Shown piece after piece: positions 51,236 through 59,883 of a stretch of 64,000 nt of DNA. How positions within the stretch are numbered: position 1 is the first letter of the stretch; the number at the start of each line of letters is the position of its first letter. Under the pieces are notes generated by a model that saw nothing but the letters and a program-made list of their open reading frames with translations, was not told the DNA's origin and ran no database searches. The stretch lies in assembly GCA_047936785.1 (NCBI GenBank), contig CP176394.1; one strand, written 5' to 3'. The position numbers and the translations under genes are program-made. This DNA comes from Acidaminobacterium chupaoyuni (lineage in GTDB: Bacteria; Bacillota; Clostridia; Oscillospirales; Butyricicoccaceae).

Positions 51236-52195
51236 ATGATTCCGCACGGTCAAAACATTAAGATTTTCACCGGCAACAGCAACCCGAAACTGGCCAACGA
51301 TATTGCCACCATGCTGGGCCTGCCCATGGGCGAATGCACCACAAAGCGTTTTTCCGATGGAGAGATCTCTGTTTCCATCAATGAATCGGTTCGTGGTTCC
51401 GATCTGTTCTTAGTGCAGTCTACCTGCGAACCCGTCAACGACAACCTGATGGAAATGCTCATCATGATCGATGCGTTCCGCCGCGCTTCCGCCGGCCGCA
51501 TCACCGCCGTGATGCCCTATTTCGGCTATGCCCGCCAAGACCGCAAGGCCAAAGCCCGCGACCCCATCTCGGCCAAACTGGTGGCTGATCTGATCTCGGC
51601 CGCAGGCGCCGACCGGGTTTTAACCATGGATCTTCATGCTTCGCAGATCCAGGGCTTCTTCAACATCCCTGTGGATCATATGCTGGGTTCTTCCGTGCTG
51701 ATCCCCTATTTTGCCAAACAGTTCGGCATCGGCAACCGCGATTGCGTTGTGGTGGCCCCCGATCTGGGCTCTGTGGGCCGCGCCCGCAAATTCACCGAAA
51801 AGCTGGATCTGCCCGTGGCGATCATCGACAAGCGCCGCCCGCAGGCCAATGTTTCCGAAGTAATGAACATCATCGGCGATGTGCGCGGCAAAAAAGTGCT
51901 GCTGGCCGATGATATGATCGATACCGCCGGCACCCTCTGCAACGCGGCAAAAGCGCTGGTGGAAATGGGCGGCGCTTCCGAAGTGTATGCCTGCGCCACC
52001 CACGGCGTGCTTTCCGGCCCCGCCATCGAGCGCATCCAGAACAGCGTGATCAAAGAAGTGGTTTTGCTCGACACGATTCCGCTGCCCGATCATAAAAAAT
52101 GTGATAAGATCAAAGTGCTTTCCGTTGCCGAGATCTTTACCGAAGCCATCAAGCGCATTTATGACGATGCTTCCGTTTCTTCTTTGTTCAATTAA
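51236..52195 (+). CDS. prs: Ribose-phosphate pyrophosphokinase
   Basis: 319 residues, class I PRPP synthetase. Visible motifs: FTGNSNPKLANDIATMLG near the start, the flexible loop YFGYARQDRKAKARDPI, VVVAPDLGSVGRARKF, and the PRPP loop VLLADDMIDTAGTLCNAA. It makes PRPP from ribose-5-phosphate and ATP for nucleotide, His and Trp synthesis. The start at 51236 follows AGGGGG. It follows the GlmU-like gene by 51 bp and ends with a terminator. Confidence 0.97.
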   Translation: MIPHGQNIKIFTGNSNPKLANDIATMLGLPMGECTTKRFSDGEISVSINESVRGSDLFLVQSTCEPVNDNLMEMLIMIDAFRRASAGRITAVMPYFGYARQDRKAKARDPISAKLVADLISAAGADRVLTMDLHASQIQGFFNIPVDHMLGSSVLIPYFAKQFGIGNRDCVVVAPDLGSVGRARKFTEKLDLPVAIIDKRRPQANVSEVMNIIGDVRGKKVLLADDMIDTAGTLCNAAKALVEMGGASEVYACATHGVLSGPAIERIQNSVIKEVVLLDTIPLPDHKKCDKIKVLSVAEIFTEAIKRIYDDASVSSLFN

Positions 52196-52295
52196 TCGAA
52201 GAAACATTTGAGTTTCGCGGAAATTTTCGCGCGGCAGCGCCGCAGAAAAGCCCCGCGGGAACAGCGGTTTTCCGCTGAACAGAAACGATCTGAAA

Positions 52296-52330
52296 GCGGG
52301 CGCGCCGAACCTTACGGCCGCCCGTTTTTT
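52296..52330 (+). terminator. Terminator after prs
   Basis: CGGGCG (52297-52302) and CGCCCG (52319-52324) form the stem base, followed by TTTTTT. It lies upstream of pth and argues against a pth start before 52330. Confidence 0.75.
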
Positions 52331-52375
52331 CACCGATGCAAAGGCAAACAGGTTACCGGAAAGGGAGTTTTCACT

Positions 52376-52969
52376 ATTTTCAGAAAGAAAAAAGAACCGG
52401 CGATCACCGCCGTGGAATATATCGTGGCGGGGCTGGGCAACCCGGGCCGCGATTATGAAATGACACGCCACAATGTGGGGTTTTGCGCGCTGGATGCTCT
52501 GGCGGAAAAGCTGGGGGCGGGGCGCATCGCTTCGGCGAAATGCAAAGCGCTTTATGCCCTTTGCAGCCATAACGGCAAAAACCTGCTGCTGATGAAACCG
52601 CAGACCTTTATGAACCTTTCGGGAGAAGCGGTGAGGGATATGGCCGAGGCATATCATGTGCCGCCGGAACATATTATCGTGGTATATGATGATATCCATT
52701 TGGCGGCGGGGCGGCTGAGAGTGCGCCGCCACGGCAGCGCCGGCGGCCATAACGGCATCAAAAACATCATCTATCAGCTCAATTCCGATCAGTTCCCGCG
52801 CATCAAGGTGGGGGTGGGCGGCCCCGGTGAAGAAGATCTGAAAGATTTTGTGCTTTCGGCCATGGATAGCAACACCTGGGAAGGCGTTAAGCGCGCCCCC
52901 GATGCGGTGATCGATCTCATCGACAACGGCGTTGACAGCGCGATGCAGAAATTCAACAGCGCGGGTTAA
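52376..52969 (+). CDS. pth: Peptidyl-tRNA hydrolase, probable ATT start
   Basis: 197 residues if translation begins at ATT 52376. The family motifs are intact: AGLGNPGRDYEMTRHNVGF, KPQTFMNLSGEAV, VYDDIHLAAGRLRVRRHGSAGGHNGIKNI with the catalytic residues. The enzyme recycles peptidyl-tRNA in the cytoplasm. No in-frame ATG exists after the prs terminator. ATT has AAAGGGAG 8 bp upstream and gives the start IFRKKKEPA, similar to related clostridial proteins. GTG at 52412 (185 residues) is the alternative but lacks a good ribosome site. Confidence 0.9.
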   Translation: MFRKKKEPAITAVEYIVAGLGNPGRDYEMTRHNVGFCALDALAEKLGAGRIASAKCKALYALCSHNGKNLLLMKPQTFMNLSGEAVRDMAEAYHVPPEHIIVVYDDIHLAAGRLRVRRHGSAGGHNGIKNIIYQLNSDQFPRIKVGVGGPGEEDLKDFVLSAMDSNTWEGVKRAPDAVIDLIDNGVDSAMQKFNSAG

Positions 52970-53000
52970 AAGGTTTGAAACACTCTGAGAAAGAGGCATT

Positions 53001-56000
53001 ATGAAAGAACTGTTAGAGCAGCTTTTACCGCTGCAGGAATATGAAGCGCTGCTTTCGGGCTTTCGCCAGGGCAAACGGCTGATCTCGGTTTATGGCATGT
53101 CGCCCATCCATCGGGCGCATTTTGCCGCGGCGCTGCGGCAGGATCTGAAAAAACCGATTTTGATGGTTTGCCGCGATGAACAGCAGGCGGCGGCCCTCGC
53201 CGCCGATCTGCGCGAGCTTTGCGGCGCGGAACCGGCGCTGCTGGGCAGCCGTGAATTCGTGTTCCACCATATCGAAAACGCTTCAAGAGAATATGAACAC
53301 CGCCGCATCCACGCGCTGGATGCCTTTCGTCATGCCCGCCTGCCTGTGATGGTGGCCACGCCCGAAGCCCTGATGATGGCGACTTTGCCCCCCGAAGCGC
53401 TGGAAAAGGCTTCGTTCACGCTGAAAGCCGAGGGCGATTATTCGCTGGAAGAATTGCGGCGCGTTTTGGTGAGCGCCGGCTATGCCCCCGCCCAGGCGGT
53501 GGAAGGCAGCGGCCAGTTTTCCGTGCGCGGCGGCATCCTGGATATTTTCCCCGCCGGGGCCCAGCTTCCCATCCGCGCCGAATTTTTCGGCGATACGGTG
53601 GATTCTTTGGGCAGGTTCGACCCCCAAAGCCAGCGGCGGCTGGAAAACATCAAAAGCGTAAGGATTCTGCCTGCCCGCGAAACGCTGCCTCAGCTGTGCC
53701 CCGGCGGCATCCCCGCGCTGATTGGGGCGATGGAAAAGATTGAAGGGCGCAAAAACTCTTCGCCCGAACTGAAAAAGAATCTGGCCCACGACAGGCGCCT
53801 TTTAGAAGAAGAGCTGGCCTTCCCCGCGGCAGACCGCTATCTGCCGCTGATCGCGGGCGGGCTGTTCACCGCGCTGGATTATCTGCCCGCCGATACGCTG
53901 GTTCTGGTGGCGGACAGCCCCGCCGTGAAAGAAGCGGCCACCGCGTTCGCTTTCCGCATGGGCGAAGATATCGCAAGCCTTTTGGAAATGGGCGCGCTGA
54001 TTCCTTCCCATTGCACCTTCCATCTGAATTACGAAGAGTATAAAGCGAGAATATTAAAACATAATGTTGCGTCTTTTGATGCGTTTCTGACCTCCGGCGG
54101 CGGGCTGGAGCCCCAACAGCTGATTTCGCTGGCGGCCAAGCAGCTGCCCTCTTATGGGGGAAGCTTAGATACCGCGCTGAGCGATATCCGCCATTATTTA
54201 GAGCTGGGCTATCGCGTGGCGGTGCTGGCGGGCGGGCCGCAGCGGCTTCAGAACATGAAGCGCCTGCTCACCGAGCATGAGATCGCCACCGCCCCCGATT
54301 TCGACAGCGGCGCCGTATGCCTGATGGAAGGCACGCTTTCTTCGGGCTTTGAATATCCCGAGATCCGCCTGGCCGTGCTTTGCGACGGCGCCATCATGCA
54401 GCGGCGGCAGGAAACTTCGGCCGCAAAGAAAAAAGCCAATAACCGCGACCGCGTGAAATCCTTCAGCGATCTGGTGCCGGGCGATTATGTGGTGCATGAG
54501 CATCACGGCATCGGCCGTTTTGTGGCGGTGGAGCGCATTCAAAGCGACGGTGTCACCCGCGATTATTTAAAGATCGCGTTTTCGGGTTCCGATTATTTAT
54601 ATGTGCCCGCCACGGCGCTGGATCTGGTTTCAAAATATATCGGCGCGCCGGAAGACGCCAATATCCGCCTTTCAAAACTGGGCGGCACGGCTTGGGTGAA
54701 AACCAAAGCGCGGGCCAAAAAAGCCGCGAAAGATCTGGCCGAAGAGCTTATCAAATTATATGCCGCGCGCCATAACGCCCCCGGGTTTGCGTTTTTGCCC
54801 GATGACGACTGGCAGCGCAGCTTTGAAGAAGCCTTCCCTTATGAAGAGACCGCCGATCAGCTGACCTGCGCCGCGGAGATCAAAAAAGATATGCAGCAGC
54901 CACACCCGATGGATCGCCTGCTTTGCGGCGATGTGGGGTTCGGCAAAACCGAAGTGGCGTTTCGCGCCATCATGAAATGTGTGCTTTCGGGCAAACAGGC
55001 AGCGGTGCTGGTGCCCACCACGGTGCTGGCGCGGCAGCATTTTCTATCGGCGCTTTCGCGGTTTTCGGGCTATCCCATGAAAATCGACACGCTTTCACGC
55101 TTCCGCACCCCCAAGCAGCAGCAGGAAACGCTTCGCATGCTGTTTTCGGGCGAGATCGATCTGGTGATCGGCACCCATCGCATGCTGCAAAAGGATGTGC
55201 ATTTCAAGCGCCTGGGGCTTTTGGTGGTGGATGAAGAACAGCGCTTCGGCGTTTCCCATAAAGAGCAGATCAAAAAGATGACCAACGAAGTGGATGTGCT
55301 CACCCTGACGGCCACGCCCATTCCGCGCACACTGAACATGGCGCTTTCGGGCATCCGCGATATGTCTGTTCTGGAAGAAGCGCCCCATGACCGCCAGCCT
55401 GTGCAGACCTATGTTCTGGAATATAACAAAGGCGTTGTGCTGGAAGCGCTGCGGCGCGAACTGGCTCGCGGCGGCCAGGCCTATTATCTGCATAACCGCA
55501 TCGATTCCATCGAGAAAACGGCGGTGATGCTGCGGGAAGCTTTCCCCGAAGCGGCCATCGGCATCGCCCACGGCCGCATGAGCGAGCATGAGCTTTCTTC
55601 GGTGATGACCAAAATGTATAACGGCGAGATCGATATTCTGGTCTGCACCACCATTATCGAAACGGGCATCGATGTTTCAAACGCCAACACCCTTATCATC
55701 GAAGATGCCGATTACATGGGCCTTGCCCAGCTGCATCAGATCCGCGGGCGCATCGGGCGTTCCCACCGCCACGCGTTCGCCTATCTCACCTATCGCCACG
55801 GCAAGGTGCTTTCTGAAATTTCGCAGAAACGCCTGGCCGCCATCCGCGAATTCGCGGAATTCGGCTCGGGCTTTAAAATCGCCATGCGCGATCTTGAGAT
55901 CCGCGGCGCGGGCAATGTGCTGGGCGCCGAACAAAGCGGCCATATGCTTTCGGTGGGCTATGATCTTTATTTGAAGCTGCTGGAAGAAGCCGTGGCCGAA

Positions 56001-56489
56001 GCCGGCGGCACACCCGCCAGACCCCGCACAGAATGTTCGGCCGATCTGCTGGTTTCGGCGTCGCTGCCCCAAAGCTATGTGCCCGATTCCGCCCAGCGCG
56101 TCGATCTTTACCGCCGCATCGCGCTCATCCGCAGCCGTGATGATTATGACGATATGGTGGATGAGCTGCTGGATCGTTACGGCGACCCGCCCAAACAGGT
56201 GATGGCGCTGCTGGATATCGCCCTGCTGCGCGCCCGCGCCGGCGATTGCGGCATCCACGATATCACCCAGCGCGAAGGCCGGTTGATGGTGGCGTTTTCG
56301 CCCAAGGATATCGCGGTGGCGGGGGTGCTGTGTTCGCATCCTTCGTTCAAGGGAAAAATGCTGCTCAGCGCCGACGCCGCGCCCTATCTTTCCCTGATGA
56401 TGGGGCCGAAAGAAAACGGGCTGGCGCAGGCCAAGCGGCTGGTGGATGCCTTTTATGAATTATATCAGCAACAGAATGAACCCAAATAA
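53001..56489 (+). CDS. mfd: Transcription-repair coupling factor Mfd
   Basis: 1162 residues, full length. The N-terminal UvrB-homology modules are followed by the RNA-polymerase-interacting domain (GDYVVHEHHGIGRFVAVERI near 492-511), the RecG-like translocase with Walker A LLCGDVGFGKTE and DEEQ box VVDEEQRFG, motif VI HQIRGRIGRSHR, and the C-terminal TRCF domain. It removes stalled RNA polymerase and recruits UvrA. It follows pth by 31 bp. Confidence 0.98.
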   Translation: MKELLEQLLPLQEYEALLSGFRQGKRLISVYGMSPIHRAHFAAALRQDLKKPILMVCRDEQQAAALAADLRELCGAEPALLGSREFVFHHIENASREYEHRRIHALDAFRHARLPVMVATPEALMMATLPPEALEKASFTLKAEGDYSLEELRRVLVSAGYAPAQAVEGSGQFSVRGGILDIFPAGAQLPIRAEFFGDTVDSLGRFDPQSQRRLENIKSVRILPARETLPQLCPGGIPALIGAMEKIEGRKNSSPELKKNLAHDRRLLEEELAFPAADRYLPLIAGGLFTALDYLPADTLVLVADSPAVKEAATAFAFRMGEDIASLLEMGALIPSHCTFHLNYEEYKARILKHNVASFDAFLTSGGGLEPQQLISLAAKQLPSYGGSLDTALSDIRHYLELGYRVAVLAGGPQRLQNMKRLLTEHEIATAPDFDSGAVCLMEGTLSSGFEYPEIRLAVLCDGAIMQRRQETSAAKKKANNRDRVKSFSDLVPGDYVVHEHHGIGRFVAVERIQSDGVTRDYLKIAFSGSDYLYVPATALDLVSKYIGAPEDANIRLSKLGGTAWVKTKARAKKAAKDLAEELIKLYAARHNAPGFAFLPDDDWQRSFEEAFPYEETADQLTCAAEIKKDMQQPHPMDRLLCGDVGFGKTEVAFRAIMKCVLSGKQAAVLVPTTVLARQHFLSALSRFSGYPMKIDTLSRFRTPKQQQETLRMLFSGEIDLVIGTHRMLQKDVHFKRLGLLVVDEEQRFGVSHKEQIKKMTNEVDVLTLTATPIPRTLNMALSGIRDMSVLEEAPHDRQPVQTYVLEYNKGVVLEALRRELARGGQAYYLHNRIDSIEKTAVMLREAFPEAAIGIAHGRMSEHELSSVMTKMYNGEIDILVCTTIIETGIDVSNANTLIIEDADYMGLAQLHQIRGRIGRSHRHAFAYLTYRHGKVLSEISQKRLAAIREFAEFGSGFKIAMRDLEIRGAGNVLGAEQSGHMLSVGYDLYLKLLEEAVAEAGGTPARPRTECSADLLVSASLPQSYVPDSAQRVDLYRRIALIRSRDDYDDMVDELLDRYGDPPKQVMALLDIALLRARAGDCGIHDITQREGRLMVAFSPKDIAVAGVLCSHPSFKGKMLLSADAAPYLSLMMGPKENGLAQAKRLVDAFYELYQQQNEPK

Positions 56490-56514
56490 AACGAATCCTG
56501 CGGGAGGGATCGCC

Positions 56515-57513
56515 ATGAAAAACCAGAAAAAACTTTTGGCGGCGCTGCTTTGCGGCGTGATGCTGTTTTGCGGGGGCTGTTCGCCTTCGCCCACGGCCGT
56601 CACCGTGAACAAACGGTCGGTGGATGCTTCGGAAACGGCGTTCTACATTCAATATGCGCTGCAAAACCTGCAAAACACCAGCGGCGGGGAAGAGCCCGAC
56701 AAGAAAAAACTGAACACCAAGGCCAAAGAATCGGCGCTGGACCAGATCGTTTCCAACGAGCTGGTGCTGGAAAAATGCAGGGAATATGACCTGACCCTCA
56801 GCAAAAAAACGCGCAAGCTGCTGGAAGACGAGAAGAAATATCTTATCAAATCGCTGGGCGGCAAGGCCGGTTATCTGAAATATCTCAAAGAACAGACCCT
56901 CACCGACCGCACTTATGACAAGTTCCAGGCCAATTCCAAATATGCCGACCTGCTTTATGAAAAACTGGTGGGCGACAGCGGAAAATATGCCGCCACCGAT
57001 GAAGGGCTGCGCCAGTTTTTCGGCGAAAGCTTCGCAAGGGTGCAGTATATCCGCTTTTCGATGATCGATGACAGCGGCAAGACCATCTCGGAAGAAGAGG
57101 TGGATCAGGCCATGGAAAAGGCCAACCAGGTGCTGGCGATGGCGCAGGAAGAAGGGGCCGATTTCGCTGCCCTCATGGCCCAATATAACGACGACCCTTA
57201 TATGTCGGCTTCGCCCGAAGGCCTTGTGATGAGCGCCGCGGATGCCGCCCAGAACCCCCAGTTCGAAGAGCTGTTCCAGCTGAAAGAAAACGCGGTGGGC
57301 GGCGTTTATGTGGGCACAGACGGTTATTATCTGGTCAAGCGCCTGCCGCTGGAACCGGGCTATTTCGATAAAAACCGCGATGCCGTGGCGGCGGCTTACC
57401 GCGACGCGAAATATAACGAATTGCTGGCCGGCTGGAAAGAAAAAGCCGCCATCAAAACAACTTCGGTCTTTCGCGATATGAACATCGAAAACCTGAAGGA
57501 TTATGTAAAATAG
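56515..57513 (+). CDS. PrsA/SurA-like peptidyl-prolyl isomerase lipoprotein
   Basis: 332 residues. A lipoprotein signal ends at Cys22 (LFCGGC). The N-terminal part has the SurA/PrsA helical chaperone pattern. The region after ~190 (EEEVDQAMEKANQVLAMAQE, ADFAALMAQYNDDPYMSASPEG) matches a parvulin-type rotamase domain of divergent sequence. It should help fold exported proteins at the outer membrane face. The start at 56515 follows GGGAGGG. It follows mfd by 25 bp, a frequent order in clostridia. Confidence 0.85.
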   Translation: MKNQKKLLAALLCGVMLFCGGCSPSPTAVTVNKRSVDASETAFYIQYALQNLQNTSGGEEPDKKKLNTKAKESALDQIVSNELVLEKCREYDLTLSKKTRKLLEDEKKYLIKSLGGKAGYLKYLKEQTLTDRTYDKFQANSKYADLLYEKLVGDSGKYAATDEGLRQFFGESFARVQYIRFSMIDDSGKTISEEEVDQAMEKANQVLAMAQEEGADFAALMAQYNDDPYMSASPEGLVMSAADAAQNPQFEELFQLKENAVGGVYVGTDGYYLVKRLPLEPGYFDKNRDAVAAAYRDAKYNELLAGWKEKAAIKTTSVFRDMNIENLKDYVK

Positions 57514-57546
57514 CGGCGGCTTTGCAAAAAACGCAGAAAAACGATC

Positions 57547-57584
57547 AAACGGGCGCCCGTGCTTTTTTGCACAGGCGCCCGTTT
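57547..57584. terminator. Bidirectional terminator
   Basis: AAACGGGCGCC / GGCGCCCGTTT, an 11-bp perfect stem with inner GTGC/GCAC pairing around TTTTTT. It separates the PrsA-like gene from the mscS gene on the other strand. Confidence 0.85.
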
Positions 57585-57615
57585 CTGCTGTTGCAGGGCG
57601 TTTGATCCGTTCAAA

Positions 57616-58431
57616 TCACAGTGTCTTGAGATCATGGCAATGCACATCCAGCTGGGGGTAGGGGATGTGGAAGCCGTTTTCCGTTAAGGCGATCTTGACC
57701 TTTTCATAAAGATCGCAGCGCAGAGAGATCATATCGGCGGCGTCGCACCAGACGCGAACCAGAATATCGACAGAAGATTCTTTCAGCGCCCAGACCTTCA
57801 CAAAAGGTTCCGTGCCGCGCTCGGTGCGTTCATCGGCGGCCACGATCTGCAAAATGAGCGCACGGGCGGCCACGCTGTCATCCTGATAGCCGATGGAAAA
57901 GGTCAGCTCGGCTTGGCGGCGGCCCTCGGCGGAATAGTTGATGATGGTGGCTTTCGAAAGCGCGCCGTTGGGGATATAGATGCGCTTGTTATCCACTGTG
58001 TTCAAAATGGTGTGGTTCAGCCCGATGCGCGCCACGGTGCCCTGCACAGCGCCCACTTCCACATAATCGCCCAGCGAAAACGGTTTGGCCGTCAGCACAA
58101 GAATGCCGCCCGCCATGTTGGAAAGGCTGTCTTGCAGCGAAAGCGAGATGGCCAGACCGAAAACACCCAGCAGCGTGATGAGCGAGGTGGGCGAAATGCC
58201 CAGCTGAGACATGCAGATCGTCAGCAGCATATAATAGAGGATCAGCTTGGTCAGCGTGATGAGCAGATGGGTGATAGAGCCATCCAGCGAGGTTTTGTTT
58301 AGGGCCTTTTTCAAAACTTTGGTGACAAGCTTGATGGCGATGTAACCCAGCACCACCGTCAGGGCCGCGAGCAGCAGAGAACGAATGCTCATATGGGAAA
58401 GTTTGGTGAAAAAATCTTGAACCTGCGTCAT
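57616..58431 (-). CDS. Small-conductance mechanosensitive channel (MscS family)
   Basis: 271 residues, the usual MscS size. Three membrane spans occupy the first ~125 residues. The pore helix LSLQDSLSNMAGGILVLTAK is followed by the beta domain signature DYVEVGAVQGTVARIGLNHT and the IYIPNGALSKATIINYS segment. It protects against hypo-osmotic shock. The start at 58431 follows GGAGGAAC; the frame is open upstream without support. Confidence 0.94.
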   Translation of the reverse strand: MTQVQDFFTKLSHMSIRSLLLAALTVVLGYIAIKLVTKVLKKALNKTSLDGSITHLLITLTKLILYYMLLTICMSQLGISPTSLITLLGVFGLAISLSLQDSLSNMAGGILVLTAKPFSLGDYVEVGAVQGTVARIGLNHTILNTVDNKRIYIPNGALSKATIINYSAEGRRQAELTFSIGYQDDSVAARALILQIVAADERTERGTEPFVKVWALKESSVDILVRVWCDAADMISLRCDLYEKVKIALTENGFHIPYPQLDVHCHDLKTL

Positions 58432-58603
58432 AAAAGTTCCTCCTTTTGTTTCGAAGCTAACCACGGCAAAATTCGTCAAAATTGCTTGTTTTTTGCCGCA
58501 TCTTCTACTAATATACACGAAGAAGGGGTATGGAATCAAGAAAATATAGACATTTAATAAAGCCTGCGTTATGATAAGAACAGCGGGGTTTGGAGGACAG
58601 AGT

Positions 58604-59833
58604 GTGAAACAAAAACAGCAGGGTAAAATCAGCCCACCCCAAAAGGGGCTTTATCGCATCGGGCTTGGCGCCATTCGGCCCGTGATGCGCTTTTGGTTCG
58701 GCCTTCACATCAAGAATCGGGCAACCGAAACGCTGGAAGGCCCGGCAGTGATCGTGGCGGGCCACGAAGGCCTTCTCGATTTTATGATCACGGCGCTGGC
58801 GTTTCCGCGGCGGCGCATCAACTTCGTGGGGGCGGAAATGTTTTTCCGCAAGCCGTGGCTGGGGCGTCTGCTCAACCGGCTGGGCGTCATCGCAAAGATC
58901 CAGTTTTATCCCGATGTGAACGCGGTGATGAACATGATGCGGGTGACGAAAAGCGGCGGAACGATAGCGATTTTTCCCGCCGGCCAGACTTCCCTTTGCG
59001 GGCTGCCCGCCAACATCGACCCCGGCATTGTGAAGCTGGTGAAGAAAATGGGCGTTCAGGTTTTCGCGGCGCGCATCCACGGTTCGTTCTTCACCCTCAG
59101 CCGCTATGCGGATGGCAAATGGTGCCGCGGCGGCTGCGAAGTGGAAACCGCCCGGGTTTTCACGGCGGAACAGCTGAAGCAGGCTTCGGAAGAAGAGATC
59201 TATGAGGCCATCTGCCGCAGCATCGATTATGACGAATATGCCTGGCAGGCGGATCGCCGCGTGAAATTCCACGGCCGCCATCGGGCGCAGGGTTATGAAA
59301 ACGCCATTGTGTTCTGCCCCAAATGCGGCGGCGAGCTTTGTTACCGCGGCGAAGGCAACCGCATCGTTTGCGAAGCCTGCGGCAACGCGGCGACCATCGA
59401 TGCCTATATGACGCTTCACCCGCAGGGCAGCCAAAGCAAATGCTTTCCCACTTTGAAAGAATGGTTCGGCTGGCAGATGCAGAAGCTGCAGGCCCAGTTC
59501 GCCCGGGAAGATTTTCAGATGCAGACCCCCATCCGGGTGGAGCTGCTCAACGAAAAAGGCGAATTATATCCCGCCGGAAGCGGCGTGATGAAGCTGGATC
59601 GCCAGAGCCTTTCTTATGAAGGCACGCTGGAACAGCAGCGGGAGTTTCGCTATGAGGTGAAAAACGCCGCCCAGGCGGGCCTGATGGCCGAAACCGGCCA
59701 TTATTTCGAACTCTATCATCCCGATTTCGGTTCGATGCGCTTTTATCCCGATGACGGCCGTAAAGTGGTGAAATGGAAACTGGCGCAGGAATATTTTTAT
59801 CAGCAAAACACCAAGAATAATAACAAAGCGTAA
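58604..59833 (+). CDS. PlsC-like acyltransferase with C-terminal zinc-ribbon extension
   Basis: 409 residues. Residues ~20-230 form a 1-acylglycerol-3-phosphate acyltransferase domain with the catalytic HX4D motif GHEGLLD, VGAEMFFRKPWLG and the phosphate-binding IFPAGQTS. The remainder (~240-409) is unusual: a CPKCGG / CEACGN zinc ribbon near 246-275 and a beta-rich tail. Family members are ~200-250 residues. GTG start at 58604 with GGAGGA upstream. Membrane-peripheral phospholipid synthesis is the probable role; the tail may bind another partner. Confidence 0.82.
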   Translation: MKQKQQGKISPPQKGLYRIGLGAIRPVMRFWFGLHIKNRATETLEGPAVIVAGHEGLLDFMITALAFPRRRINFVGAEMFFRKPWLGRLLNRLGVIAKIQFYPDVNAVMNMMRVTKSGGTIAIFPAGQTSLCGLPANIDPGIVKLVKKMGVQVFAARIHGSFFTLSRYADGKWCRGGCEVETARVFTAEQLKQASEEEIYEAICRSIDYDEYAWQADRRVKFHGRHRAQGYENAIVFCPKCGGELCYRGEGNRIVCEACGNAATIDAYMTLHPQGSQSKCFPTLKEWFGWQMQKLQAQFAREDFQMQTPIRVELLNEKGELYPAGSGVMKLDRQSLSYEGTLEQQREFRYEVKNAAQAGLMAETGHYFELYHPDFGSMRFYPDDGRKVVKWKLAQEYFYQQNTKNNNKA

Positions 59834-59883
59834 TTTATATTTAAAATATAACATTATGAATTTATAAAAAGGAGAAATGAAGT

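Noticed and set aside
52208..52375. N-terminal extension of pth back to ATG 52208.
   Set aside because: It crosses a clear intrinsic terminator and does not match the family.
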